Assembly (NCBI RefSeq): GCF_003254625.1
Contig: NZ_QJRJ01000081.1
Coordinates: 248,001 to 312,000 of the forward strand
Source of the DNA: Flavobacterium ginsenosidimutans
GTDB taxonomy: Bacteria; Bacteroidota; Bacteroidia; Flavobacteriales; Flavobacteriaceae
Direction of reading: 5' to 3'
DNA: 64,000 bases
Translations under genes and position numbers: made by a program
Notes under the pieces: model-generated
What the model was told of the DNA's origin: nothing
Databases searched by the model: none
What the model saw: the letters and a program-made list of their open reading frames with translations, nothing else
Shown: positions 33,018 through 41,871 of the stretch, piece after piece
How the letters are laid out: each line of letters opens with the position of its first letter
Numbering within the stretch: the first letter of the stretch is position 1

Positions 33018-35528
33018 ATGCGTTTGAATTCATTTACTAAAATCCTGAGCTTCTTTTTAATCTTCTGCATCTCGTTTTCTATGAATGCGGCTGAAATTTG
33101 GGTTTCTTCAAAAGGGAGCGATAAAAACTCAGGAACAAAATCAAATCCGCTGGCAACGGTTCACATGGCAATGCGAAAAGCCAGAGAACTTCGTCGTTTA
33201 AAAGATCCATCGATTAAAGACGGAATCCGAATCATAGTAATGAATGGAACTTATTATTTAAACGAACCTTTGTTTGTTCGACCTGAAGATTCAGGAACAG
33301 CAGACAGTCCGACAACAATTGAAGCCGATGTAAATGCAAAACCAATTATAAACGGTGGAATCGAAATTAAAAATTGGACAAAATCGACAACGGTTATCAA
33401 CGGACTAAAAAAAGGTGCCGTTTGGGTGGCAGATGCTCCTAAAAAGGCGGGAAGCCTAATTGATTACAGACAATTATGGGTAAACGGTAAAAAAGCTGTT
33501 AGAGCCAAAAATACTACTGGAACCGCAATGGAGCGTATTTTATCGTGGAATCACGAAGAACAAACTTGTTGGATTCCGTTTAAAGATAAATCGGTGAAGT
33601 TTGAACCGGGAATGGAAATGTTTATTGTGCAATGGTGGTCAAACGCTAATCTTCGAATCAAAAATATCGAAGTTCAAAAAGACAGCGCAAAACTTTCGTT
33701 TGAAGAACCAGAAAGTCGTATTCAAAGCGAGCATCCGTGGCCTGCACCGTGGATTTCTAAAAACAACGGGAATTCAGCTTATTTCTTAAATAACGCTTTT
33801 TCGCTTTTAAATGAACCCGGAGAATGGTATTTAGACAAGAAAAATGCTAAAATCTATTATATTCCGAGAGCTGGAGAAGAAATTAATTCGGCAATTGTAA
33901 CTGCGCCTGTTTTAGAAAATCTGGTTGAAGTAAAAGGAACGATCGATTCGCCTGTGAGCCATTTTAGATTTAAAGGAATTTCATTTCAGTACAGCAATTG
34001 GCTTCGTCCTTCACAGCAAGGTCATGTGCCGTTGCAGTCAGGTTTATATTTGTTAGATGCTTATAAATTGAAACAGCCGGGAACACGAAATCAGGCGAAT
34101 TTAGAAAATCAAGCTTGGGTGGGAAGACCTCGCTCGGCAGTTGAAGTAAATTATGCTAATAATATTCAGTTTGAATCTTGTCGTTTTGAGCACTTGGCTT
34201 CGACTGGTTTAGATTTAAATAAAGGAACAAATCACAATACGGTAAAAGGAAATTTATTTAAGGATATCGGTGGAAGTGCCATCAATGTTGGGATTTTCTC
34301 TGAAGAAGCTTTCGAAGCGCATTTGCCTTTAATTATAAAAGATGAAAGAGAAATGTGTTCTGATGAAGTGATTTCAGATAATTTAATCACCAATGTAACC
34401 AATGAAGATTGGGGAACTTTAGGAATTAGTGCAGGTTTTGTTCGAAATATAACCATTGAACACAACGAAATTTCGGATGTGTCGTATTCCGGAATGGCGA
34501 TGGGCTGGGGTTGGACGCATGCGCCAAACGTAATGCAGAACAATAAAATTCTGGCGAATAAAATTCATCATTATGCAAAACATTTACATGATGTAGCAGG
34601 AATTTATACGCTTTCTGCACAGCCCAACAGCCGAATTGAAGAAAATTATATCGACAAAGTTTACAATAGTCCGTATGCGCACGATCCGTTTTTATGGCTG
34701 TATTTATATACCGATGAAGGAAGCGAAGGTTTTACGATAAAAAACAATTGGATTGCCGAAAAGAAAATCCTTAAAAACCATAACGGTCCAAAAGGAAATA
34801 TCTGGGAACACAACGATCCGTATGTAAGTACTAAAATAAAAGATGCAGCGGGAATCAGAGCGCCTTACAAAGATTTAGAAAAAGAAGTCGTAATCGATGA
34901 AAAATGGGGATTGCAGGAAATGCCAAAGCCGTATGCAATCGAATTGATAGGTTCTGATTTTGATATCGAAAAAATCAAATCGACTTTGGTTGGGTTTAGA
35001 ATTGTTGGTCAGGAATTGTACCAATGGAAAAATCATTTGGTGATTTACGGAAAAATGAATCAGCCGGAAAGAACGAAACGAAAACTGGCGGGAGCTTTCC
35101 CTTCTTTAGAAATTAAAATCTATGATGATTTGGTTTATGATTTTCAAAACTTCGAAAGATGTAAAGATTCAAAACCTGCATCAGATTGGGAAAATGTGGT
35201 TTTAACTGCGAATCTTCCTGCTGATGAAAAATTGCAAAAAGAATATGTCGATTATCATAAAACGCAATTTGAAAAATGGCCAGAAGTGGCAAAAGGTTTC
35301 TGTAATGCTGATTTTCAACAATTGCAAGTCTTCAAAAAAGACAGACAATTAATCTTAGTAATCAGTATTCCGAAAGGAGAAAATCTCGATAAACTAAATC
35401 CAAAAACAACTGAAAATAATCCTCGTGTAGACGAATGGAATGCCCTAATGAAAAAATACCAATCAGGAATTCAAGGTGCAAAACCAGATGAAACCTGGAT
35501 ATTTTTAAACAAAGTAGAAACTAAATAA
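33018..35528 (+). CDS. Secreted right-handed parallel beta-helix protein fused to a C-terminal L-rhamnose/L-fucose mutarotase domain
   Basis: 836 residues; signal peptide to about residue 24 (SFSMNAAE). Residues 25-110 form a DUF1565-like start (IWVSSKGSDKNSGTKSNPLATV, GTYYLNEPLFVRPEDSGT). About 110-640 are beta-helix turns with many Asn/Gly repeats and conserved blocks such as DVSYSGMAMGWGW and KHLHDVAGIYTLS. Residues 727-836 match the L-rhamnose mutarotase (RhaM/FucM-like) family: EYVDYHKTQFEKWPEV with the probable catalytic H747, NPRVDEWNALMKKYQ, and GAKPDETWIFL. A related segment (650-726) precedes it. The product may release a deoxy sugar and convert its anomer outside the cell. The glycan-active part is not assigned to a known family. 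Confidence 0.78.
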   Translation: MRLNSFTKILSFFLIFCISFSMNAAEIWVSSKGSDKNSGTKSNPLATVHMAMRKARELRRLKDPSIKDGIRIIVMNGTYYLNEPLFVRPEDSGTADSPTTIEADVNAKPIINGGIEIKNWTKSTTVINGLKKGAVWVADAPKKAGSLIDYRQLWVNGKKAVRAKNTTGTAMERILSWNHEEQTCWIPFKDKSVKFEPGMEMFIVQWWSNANLRIKNIEVQKDSAKLSFEEPESRIQSEHPWPAPWISKNNGNSAYFLNNAFSLLNEPGEWYLDKKNAKIYYIPRAGEEINSAIVTAPVLENLVEVKGTIDSPVSHFRFKGISFQYSNWLRPSQQGHVPLQSGLYLLDAYKLKQPGTRNQANLENQAWVGRPRSAVEVNYANNIQFESCRFEHLASTGLDLNKGTNHNTVKGNLFKDIGGSAINVGIFSEEAFEAHLPLIIKDEREMCSDEVISDNLITNVTNEDWGTLGISAGFVRNITIEHNEISDVSYSGMAMGWGWTHAPNVMQNNKILANKIHHYAKHLHDVAGIYTLSAQPNSRIEENYIDKVYNSPYAHDPFLWLYLYTDEGSEGFTIKNNWIAEKKILKNHNGPKGNIWEHNDPYVSTKIKDAAGIRAPYKDLEKEVVIDEKWGLQEMPKPYAIELIGSDFDIEKIKSTLVGFRIVGQELYQWKNHLVIYGKMNQPERTKRKLAGAFPSLEIKIYDDLVYDFQNFERCKDSKPASDWENVVLTANLPADEKLQKEYVDYHKTQFEKWPEVAKGFCNADFQQLQVFKKDRQLILVISIPKGENLDKLNPKTTENNPRVDEWNALMKKYQSGIQGAKPDETWIFLNKVETK

Positions 35529-35536
35529 AAAAGAGA

Positions 35537-35647
35537 TAGCCACGAATTCACGAATTATTTTTTGAAAATCTTTGCGATTATTTTTTCGAATTAATTCGAA
35601 TAATATAACATGCAGATTTTAAAAAAATAATTCGTGAATTCGTGGCT
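35537..35647. repeat. Palindromic element A, right copy, inverted relative to the left copy
   Basis: Outer arms TAGCCACGAATTCACGAATT and AATTCGTGAATTCGTGGCTA pair exactly. The inner AATCTTTGCGATTATTTTTT is the reverse complement (with small changes) of the inner part of the element at 32738-32853. Confidence 0.85.
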
Positions 35648-35686
35648 AAAAAAAAAATAACTATCAAAAAACTAAAATAAAAACTA

Positions 35687-36751
35687 ATGTTAAAAATAGC
35701 TATTCTGGGACTTGGAGAAGGACGAAGCACAATGTCGGCTGCTATAGAAAGTTCAAAACTAGAACTCGTGAAAATATGCGACCGAAACGAAGAATTGTGT
35801 AAACAACGAGCAAAAGAATTCGATTTTCATTCGTACACCACCAATTACGACGATTTGTTAAACGATTCATCAATTGATATTATTGCGATTTATACGCCCG
35901 ATCATTTGCATGCGCAACATGTAAAACAAGCTTTATTAAGTGGAAAATATGTCGTTTGTACAAAACCGTTTATCGATGATCTTTCTGATGCAAAAGAACT
36001 CTTAGAATTAAGCAAATCAACAGGAAAGAAAGTTTTTATCGGGCAAAGTTCACGTTTCTTTGAACCAGCTAAAAGACAAAGAGCCGATTATGAAGCAGGA
36101 TTAATTGGAGATTTAATTACAATTGAAGCACAATACCACGCCGATCACAGATGGTTTTTAAAGAAAGAATGGTCGCTTTTGCAATCGTTTAAATGGTTGT
36201 ATGGAGGTTTGAGTCATCCTGTAGATTTTATCAGATGGTATTTGCCAAACATACAGGAAGTAATGGGTTACGGAATGATTAGCAGTAACGGACAAAATGC
36301 AGGATTAAAAAATGAAGATACGATGCATTTTATCTTTAAAGCAACCGATGGAAGAATTGCCCGTGTAAGCGGTGTTTACACTTCGCCGACTCAGCCAGCG
36401 CAACGCGACAGCGGAATGAGTACAATTCTGCGAGCTACAGAAGGCGCTAGCCAAGCCGATTATCATGAATTACGTTATGCCGTTACAGATAAAACGGGCG
36501 AAGAAAAAGTAATTACTTGGGGCGATAGCACGATAAAATATTATTTCCGTTTTGAAGGACAAAGTCATCATGGCGGGGAATATCAGAATTATTTAGAATA
36601 TTTTGTAGATAGCATCGACCAAGGTTTTGAAGCGTATCCAAATATGGAAGAAGGAATTGGAACTGTGGCTTTATTGCAAGCAATGGACAAATCTTTGCAA
36701 ACTGGAATGCCGGTTAAAATTGCCGATATTCTTAACGAATACGGACTATGA
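35687..36751 (+). CDS. Gfo/Idh/MocA-family oxidoreductase
   Basis: 354 residues. The Rossmann motif is AILGLGEGRSTM (a Gly-rich variant of GxGxxG). CTKPFIDDLSDAKELLELS replaces the EKP loop with TKP. The C-terminal domain has YGGLSHPVDFIRW. It is not closely similar to the Gfo/Idh protein at 20986-22059. It overlaps the symporter gene by 4 bases, so an imported sugar or sugar acid is probably its substrate. Confidence 0.88.
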   Translation: MLKIAILGLGEGRSTMSAAIESSKLELVKICDRNEELCKQRAKEFDFHSYTTNYDDLLNDSSIDIIAIYTPDHLHAQHVKQALLSGKYVVCTKPFIDDLSDAKELLELSKSTGKKVFIGQSSRFFEPAKRQRADYEAGLIGDLITIEAQYHADHRWFLKKEWSLLQSFKWLYGGLSHPVDFIRWYLPNIQEVMGYGMISSNGQNAGLKNEDTMHFIFKATDGRIARVSGVYTSPTQPAQRDSGMSTILRATEGASQADYHELRYAVTDKTGEEKVITWGDSTIKYYFRFEGQSHHGGEYQNYLEYFVDSIDQGFEAYPNMEEGIGTVALLQAMDKSLQTGMPVKIADILNEYGL

Positions 36752-38328
36752 ACAGTATCTACGATAAATTAACCACGCTCGATTTTGTAATTGTTGCCGG
36801 TTATTTAGTGGCTTTATTAGTCATTGGATATGTGGTAAGTATGAAACAGAGAAAGAAAAACGAAACGCTTTTTCTGGCCGGAAATTCATTAAACTGGTAC
36901 AGCATCGGGTTTAATATGTGGGGAACCAATGTTGGGCCTTCATCCTTATTGGCTTTTGCGAGTATTGGTTACGCTACGGGAATTGTAGCAGGAAATTTCG
37001 AATGGTACGCTTTTGTATTTTTACTGCTTTTGGCAATGGTTTTCGCACCAAGATATATTGCGAGCAAAGTAAGTACGATGCCCGAATATATGGGAAAACG
37101 CTACGGTGACAGTACGCAGAATATTTTGGCTTGGTACGCTTTGGTAAAAATATTAGTGAGCTGGCTGTCTTTAGGATTATTCAGCGGAGGCGTTTTAGTA
37201 CGTCAGATTTTGGGAATTCCAATGTGGCAGAGCGTAACGGTTTTAGTAATTTTCTCTGGAATTTTTACGTTTGCAGGAGGATTAAAAGCGATTGCTAAAG
37301 TGAATGTTTTTCAGATGATTCTGCTGATTGTAGTTTCATTGACACTTTCCTTTTTAGGCTTGCAAAAACTGGGTGGAATCGATGTTTTAATTGCTAAAAC
37401 ACCTTCAAACTTTTGGAATTTAGTCCGTCCTTCTGACGATGCGCATTATCCATGGCCAGCTATTTTGTTGGGATATCCTGTTGCTGCAGTTGCTTTTTTC
37501 TGTACTGATCAATCGATGGTGCAGAGTGTTTTGGGAGCTAAAAATTTGGAACAAGGACAATTGGGCGTAAACTTTATTGGGTGGCTAAAAGTAATGGCTT
37601 TGCCGTTGTTTATTCTTCCCGGAATTTTGTGTTATGCCTTATATCCAGAATTAGGAAGCAATTCTGATCTAGCTTATATGACAATGGTTACGAATCTTTT
37701 CCCAAGCGGAATGAACGGTTTAGTAATCTGCGTGATGATTGCGGTTTTGGTGGGAACAATTGGTTCTTCTTTAAACGCTTTGAGCACCGTTTTTACGAAT
37801 GATATTTATGTAAAGAAAATAAATCCAACGGCGACGATTCAAGATCAAATTAAAATTGGCCGATTAACAATTGCTGCTGGATGTGTTTTTGCGATTCTGA
37901 TTGCTGTTGCGATTGATAATATTAAGGGACAGAATTTATTCAACATTTTTCAGGCGGTTTTAGGTTTCTTGGCGCCTTCGTTATCTGTTGTTTTCCTTTT
38001 GAGTGTTTTCTGGAAACGCACTACAAAAAAAGCGGTAAATGCAACACTTTCTTGGGGTTCTGCTTTTAGTTTGTTTGTTGGGGTTTTGTATCTATGGATT
38101 TTTCCTGCCGATAAATATCCTGCTTGGCCTCACTTTTTATTGATTTCGTTTTACATTTTTGCTGTGCTTTTAATTACAGCCGTTATTATTTCTTTAACTG
38201 ATAAAAATCCTGAAGTTAATGTTTCAGATGAAACGGATATTCCTAAAACTAGTAAAAAGGTGAAGCTTTTGTTTGGTTTGTTGGGGTTGGTGATTTTGGT
38301 TTTGTATTTGGTTTTTAATGGGAATTAA
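36748..38328 (+). CDS. SSS-family sodium:solute symporter (SGLT-like)
   Basis: 526 residues, about 13-14 transmembrane helices. SSS signatures include LDFVIVAGYLVALLVIGYVVS, FLAGNSLNWYSIGFNMWGTN, GPSSLLAFASIGYATG, FAGGLKAIAKVNVFQMIL and CTDQSMVQSVLGAKN. In Bacteroidota such transporters near glycoside hydrolases usually import monosaccharides or uronates. Translational coupling to the Gfo/Idh oxidoreductase and closeness to the mutarotase fusion suggest a role in uptake of the released deoxy sugar; this is inference. Confidence 0.9.
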   Translation: MNSIYDKLTTLDFVIVAGYLVALLVIGYVVSMKQRKKNETLFLAGNSLNWYSIGFNMWGTNVGPSSLLAFASIGYATGIVAGNFEWYAFVFLLLLAMVFAPRYIASKVSTMPEYMGKRYGDSTQNILAWYALVKILVSWLSLGLFSGGVLVRQILGIPMWQSVTVLVIFSGIFTFAGGLKAIAKVNVFQMILLIVVSLTLSFLGLQKLGGIDVLIAKTPSNFWNLVRPSDDAHYPWPAILLGYPVAAVAFFCTDQSMVQSVLGAKNLEQGQLGVNFIGWLKVMALPLFILPGILCYALYPELGSNSDLAYMTMVTNLFPSGMNGLVICVMIAVLVGTIGSSLNALSTVFTNDIYVKKINPTATIQDQIKIGRLTIAAGCVFAILIAVAIDNIKGQNLFNIFQAVLGFLAPSLSVVFLLSVFWKRTTKKAVNATLSWGSAFSLFVGVLYLWIFPADKYPAWPHFLLISFYIFAVLLITAVIISLTDKNPEVNVSDETDIPKTSKKVKLLFGLLGLVILVLYLVFNGN

Positions 38329-38353
38329 ATTCTCTTCGAACTCTTATAATTTT

Positions 38354-38388
38354 AAAAACGCTTCTTTGATAAAAGGAAGCGTTTTTTT
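38354..38388 (+). terminator. Rho-independent terminator after the symporter
   Basis: Arms AAAAACGCTTC and GAAGCGTTTTT around a short loop, with a T run. The remaining gap to 38607 holds only the HigB promoter. Confidence 0.85.
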
Positions 38389-38586
38389 ATACTTTTTAAA
38401 AATTAACACATAATATAATAATTTAAAAAAGAAGGTAAATACGTGTTAAAAATTGAAATAAAATTGTAAGTTTGTTTTTATCGATAACTTTTTTTGAATA
38501 AAGAAAATAGAAATCTTTCGGTAAAATTTAAATGGATTTAAAATGAACTATAAAGTAAAAGTTCGGTTTATATAAGAACTTTTAAT

Positions 38587-38594
38587 TATCTTTG
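38587..38594 (+). promoter_or_regulatory. Bacteroidota -7 box for the HigBA-like operon
   Basis: TATCTTTG matches TAnnTTTG, 13 bases ahead of the ATG at 38608, giving a very short leader. Confidence 0.5.
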
Positions 38595-38607
38595 CTAAGT
38601 TGGTATT

Positions 38608-38949
38608 ATGAGGATTATTGGGAAAAAGACAATTTTAAAAATTAAAAAGAAAAATATAGGTAATAAAAAGTTATGCGATGAAATTGATAAGTTAATTGTT
38701 GATTTAGAAAGGTTTAATTCTAATGAAAATACTATTGACGAAATTAGAAATGATGCAGATTGTGTGCACAACGACGGTTTTTATTTCTTCAATATCAATA
38801 TCCATAGAACACTTATATTAATTGAGTTTGATGATGATGGCGAGGCTACAATTGTATGGGCAGGAACGCATCAGGAATATGAATCAACATTTAAAAATAA
38901 CAAAGCAACTATTGAAAAATGGTTACGAAAAAATAACTATGTAGAATAA
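38608..38949 (+). CDS. higB: HigB-type toxin (mRNA interferase family)
   Basis: A 113-residue basic protein. The second half (FNINIHRTLILIEFDDDGEATIVWAGTHQEYE) matches the HigB_toxin (PF09907) pattern of two strands followed by GTHxEYD. The N-terminal lysine-rich helix fits RNA binding. HigB toxins cleave mRNA at the ribosome. The stop codon overlaps the start of the next gene (TAATG), the usual toxin-first order of HigBA operons. Homology to HigB is moderate by eye. Confidence 0.78.
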   Translation: MRIIGKKTILKIKKKNIGNKKLCDEIDKLIVDLERFNSNENTIDEIRNDADCVHNDGFYFFNINIHRTLILIEFDDDGEATIVWAGTHQEYESTFKNNKATIEKWLRKNNYVE

Positions 38950-39509
38950 TGAAAACACATTTTGATATAGAAAAAATAGTAGAAATAGGTGTAATCACAA
39001 ACGAACTAGATTATGAAAGAGCTCTTATTGCTGACCGAAAATTAAGGCTTTTGGCGAAAGATAATTCACATTTTAAAAACTTAAGATCTAGTTTGCGTGA
39101 CATAATTGAGAAGTATGAAAATTCAGAATGGAATGATGTTTATAAAATTGATGATCAAAAAATTTTAGAAAGTGATAAATCTGAGCGCATAGCAGAACTA
39201 GAGAGATTGTTTCTTGAAAATAGAAAACAAATAATAAGGAAGAAACTCAAAGAACTTGAATTGACTCAGGAAAATCTGGCTCTAATTTTAGGTCATAAAA
39301 GCAAAACGTATATGTCTGAACTTATGAATGGTATTAAACCATTTACTTTGAGAGATTTAATAGTGATAAATCGATTATTAAAAATAGAAATAGCGGTTTT
39401 GATTCCAGTATTCCTTTCAAAAGAAGATCAAGCTAAAGTACAAGAAGCTGTAATAAAATTAGGTAAACCAAAGGTAAAGCTAACCAGCGCTGATTTAGTA
39501 TTGTCGTAA
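38949..39509 (+). CDS. higA: HigA-type antitoxin with HTH_XRE domain
   Basis: 186 residues. The N-terminal part (about 1-90) is helical and charged, as in longer HigA proteins, and would bind the toxin. The HTH (about 95-150) reads RKKLKELELTQENLALILGHKSKTYMSELMNGIKPFTLRDLIVINRLL, a typical XRE/Cro fold. It should neutralise HigB and repress the operon. It is one base coupled to the toxin gene. Confidence 0.82.
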   Translation: MKTHFDIEKIVEIGVITNELDYERALIADRKLRLLAKDNSHFKNLRSSLRDIIEKYENSEWNDVYKIDDQKILESDKSERIAELERLFLENRKQIIRKKLKELELTQENLALILGHKSKTYMSELMNGIKPFTLRDLIVINRLLKIEIAVLIPVFLSKEDQAKVQEAVIKLGKPKVKLTSADLVLS

Positions 39510-39532
39510 ACTTTTAGAATTTTAAACTCATT

Positions 39533-39567
39533 AAAAAAACGCTTTCCCAATAAGAAAGCGTTTTTTT
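39533..39567. terminator. Bidirectional rho-independent terminator overlapping the XRE stop codon
   Basis: Arms AAAAACGCTTTC and GAAAGCGTTTTT lie between the convergent HigA-like and XRE genes; the last bases form part of the XRE stop. Confidence 0.85.
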
Positions 39568-39781
39568 ATGATTTATTTCCAGTAGAAACCAACAACTCCC
39601 GAATATCAACCTTCAAATATTTAGCAACCTCATAAAGCGTTTCAATAGAAGGCTGATATTCATTAGTACACCAACGCGAAACAGTCGATACCGTTTTACC
39701 CAGATGTTTGGCTAATTCCTTATTGCTTCTATTGTTTTCAACTAAAACAACCTTTATTCTATTTAATTTAAGTTTCGACAC
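39566..39781 (-). CDS. Small XRE-family transcriptional regulator
   Basis: 71 residues, almost all one helix-turn-helix: RIKVVLVENNRSNKELAKHLGKTVSTVSRWCTNEYQPSIETLYEVAKYLKVDIREL. It is divergent from the SymE-like gene, whose promoter lies 164 bases away, so it may control that toxin. Other single-domain XRE regulators are often antitoxins or phage-like repressors. Confidence 0.85.
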   Translation of the reverse strand: MSKLKLNRIKVVLVENNRSNKELAKHLGKTVSTVSRWCTNEYQPSIETLYEVAKYLKVDIRELLVSTGNKS

Positions 39782-39915
39782 AATGTTGATTTATTGATAT
39801 TTTATGCAAATATCTTATAATTTAAATATAATAAAAAGTATAATATGGTTATTCAAAAGTGCTATGAAATTATAATTTAGTTTTTAAATATCACATTTTG
39901 TAGTAAATTTTTTAC

Positions 39916-39923
39916 TATTTTTG
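39916..39923 (+). promoter_or_regulatory. Bacteroidota -7 box for the SymE-like gene
   Basis: TATTTTTG matches TAnnTTTG, with TTTG (39897-39900) 15 bases upstream as a loose -33 element. Confidence 0.45.
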
Positions 39924-39944
39924 TTTCAATGAAATAAAAATAAA

Positions 39945-40148
39945 ATGAAACTATCAGCGACAAGACGATTAAAAATACAGCCAAAACATATGGCAAGATC
40001 ATATCATCGATACGTTATATTTCCAGAAATTCGTCTTTGCGGAAAATGGCTTCAGAAAATCGGTTTTAATTGCGGGAATTTCGTAACGATTGAACATCAG
40101 CAAAATAAAATCATTATTACAACCAATAATGAAATTGAAATAAAATAA
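39945..40148 (+). CDS. SymE-like toxin family protein (AbrB-type fold)
   Basis: A 67-residue basic protein. The stretch PEIRLCGKWLQKIGFNCGNF followed by VTIEHQQNKIIIT matches the SymE toxin family, which has an AbrB/MazE-like fold. E. coli SymE is an SOS-induced toxin repressed by an antisense RNA; a recent view is that some SymE proteins bind DNA. Here no antisense RNA is proven. It sits in a cluster with HigBA-like genes and a divergent XRE regulator. Confidence 0.8.
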   Translation: MKLSATRRLKIQPKHMARSYHRYVIFPEIRLCGKWLQKIGFNCGNFVTIEHQQNKIIITTNNEIEIK

Positions 40149-40191
40149 AAAAACACACAGCTTTTCAATCTAGAAAACTATGTGTTTTTTT
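40147..40191. terminator. Bidirectional terminator between SymE-like and PSD-family genes
   Basis: Imperfect arms AAAACACACAG and CTATGTGTTTTT with A and T runs on either side. Confidence 0.7.
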
Positions 40192-40209
40192 ATGAAAACA
40201 AAATGCCTT

Positions 40210-41580
40210 TTAAAGCACTTTTGCTATTTGTGTGTTTACACGAATGTTATTAGGAGCGTCCAAACCTGGTGTTTCGTAAGTGGTGAACTCTAAATTTACA
40301 CCTGGTCTAAAAAGCAGACAGTGTGTTGATCCTCCAAAATGAAACATACCCAGTTCATCGCCTTTTTTCACAATGTCACCGGCTTTTACTGTTATCTGAC
40401 AGCTAGAAACCTCTGCCATACCCACAGGTATTACACACATAAGTCCAATTTCGGGATTATCAGCTTCAATAAATATAACAGCTCTGGTGGCAACAGCAGT
40501 TAAAAAAGGTTGAGAATTGTTCGGCGCACTAGAGTCGGCTCCTGCTGGATTGTAGAAACCTTGATATAGATTTTCTAAATAATAAGAGCCATTTACAATA
40601 GCCGTTTTGACGATTGTACCGTTTACAGGACTGTGCCAGCGGTGATAGCTCAAAGCACTTAAAAAGGCCTGATAAACTGTTCCTCCATCAAATTGAGGCG
40701 CTAATTCATCAAAATTCATCATATTTTCTAACGAATAAGGCTGTCCTTTTAACCAAAATTGATCCGACAATGATACATTAAAAGCTACTTGTAAAGGAGC
40801 TGATTCGCAGGTGTTTACAATAATTGAATCATCATTAGGTCCAGTAACAGGGCGTACATTTGGGCAAAACAATCTCGTGAAAAAATCGTCCCAGCTTTTG
40901 AAACCATAATATGTATCTGAAGGATCTGATTGGAAAACATCAGAAAATGTCGCATTTGGCGGAATAGGATTCTCTTCTAAACCTAATGCCCCTTGGGCAA
41001 CTTGCATCATTTCAGACTGTGCTACTTCGCTCAACCAAGCAATTACGTTTTCTGATGGATCATTTTCAATTAAAACATATCTGGAATCTTCTGTAACCAA
41101 AAAATTAGACCAGTAGTTTAATATTTTTTTTAGCTGCTGATTGACCAGAGCGTTTGAAAAAACATCATAACCAAAATTGGTCGCCATTGGCCAAGCCAAA
41201 AGGGCATTAATAGGAAAACCAATCATGCCCGCAGGCGATTGACTTCCAGAAGCACCAGTTTGGTAAGCTTCCGGAGCGGTTTGCATGATTCCGTTGAGCA
41301 AAACAAGGAAATCCTCAAAAGTCATTGGCTCTGGTTCCCAAATTAAGGGAGTCTGTTGTTTTAAAAAATATGCTTCGGCAAACATTCCCTGTACATTCGC
41401 ATACAAAACAGGATCTGAATACACTAAATTCTGAAATTCGGCAATTTCTGGAATAAGCGGTGTTGGATTTTTTTGAGTTAATTTCTTGATTTTTAAAATC
41501 CAATCTTCAATAATTTGTGGGCTTTGTGGTAACCAGCCTCCCAACAATTGTTTAGCTTTAATAAATTCTGTTGTTTCCAT
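40210..41580 (-). CDS. Soluble phosphatidylserine decarboxylase-family protein (PsiD/PSD-related)
   Basis: 456 residues with no signal peptide or membrane segment. The N-terminal half (about 1-180) resembles the PSD-associated accessory domain, including AFLSALSYHRWHSPVNGTI further on. The C-terminal self-cleavage motif is GGST (G416-G417-S418-T419) in GMFHFGGSTHCLLF, where the Ser would become the pyruvoyl cofactor. Classical PSDs are membrane-bound and have LGST. This longer, soluble architecture matches the group that includes aromatic amino acid decarboxylases such as fungal PsiD, so the substrate may be a free amino acid. It is monocistronic. Confidence 0.8.
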   Translation of the reverse strand: METTEFIKAKQLLGGWLPQSPQIIEDWILKIKKLTQKNPTPLIPEIAEFQNLVYSDPVLYANVQGMFAEAYFLKQQTPLIWEPEPMTFEDFLVLLNGIMQTAPEAYQTGASGSQSPAGMIGFPINALLAWPMATNFGYDVFSNALVNQQLKKILNYWSNFLVTEDSRYVLIENDPSENVIAWLSEVAQSEMMQVAQGALGLEENPIPPNATFSDVFQSDPSDTYYGFKSWDDFFTRLFCPNVRPVTGPNDDSIIVNTCESAPLQVAFNVSLSDQFWLKGQPYSLENMMNFDELAPQFDGGTVYQAFLSALSYHRWHSPVNGTIVKTAIVNGSYYLENLYQGFYNPAGADSSAPNNSQPFLTAVATRAVIFIEADNPEIGLMCVIPVGMAEVSSCQITVKAGDIVKKGDELGMFHFGGSTHCLLFRPGVNLEFTTYETPGLDAPNNIRVNTQIAKVL

Positions 41581-41823
41581 AGTCTTTTAGGTTAAATTCA
41601 TAACGAAGGTATTTTAGAAAACAATTCGGAAATTTTAATTTGTTGCAAGAACGCTTTTTTTTGGTACAAGAGCTTGTTTTTCTGTCATAAGAGTTCATAT
41701 TACTGATGCGAAACTAATTTTTTGAGTAAAAGAATAATTACTATTACTGTAGATAAAAAAATTACCAAAATATTTTAAAGTAGTATTAATATTACTTTTA
41801 GTAGTAATTTGTAGTATTTTTAT

Positions 41824-41831
41824 TATATTTG
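41824..41831 (+). promoter_or_regulatory. Bacteroidota -7 box for the M23-like gene
   Basis: TATATTTG matches TAnnTTTG, about 40 bases ahead of the ATG at 41872. A TTG at 41848 would be too close to the box to be the start. Confidence 0.45.
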
Positions 41832-41871
41832 CGTCGTTTTTAAAACATTGTTTAACGATAAAAATAGAATC

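Noticed and set aside
32738..35647. CRISPR array or insertion sequence
   Set aside because: Repeats are palindromic, few, widely spaced and of several families. There are no regular spacers, cas genes, or transposase frame.
41848..41871. TTG start for the M23-like protein
   Set aside because: The ATG at 41872 leaves a proper signal peptide and a better distance from the -7 box.
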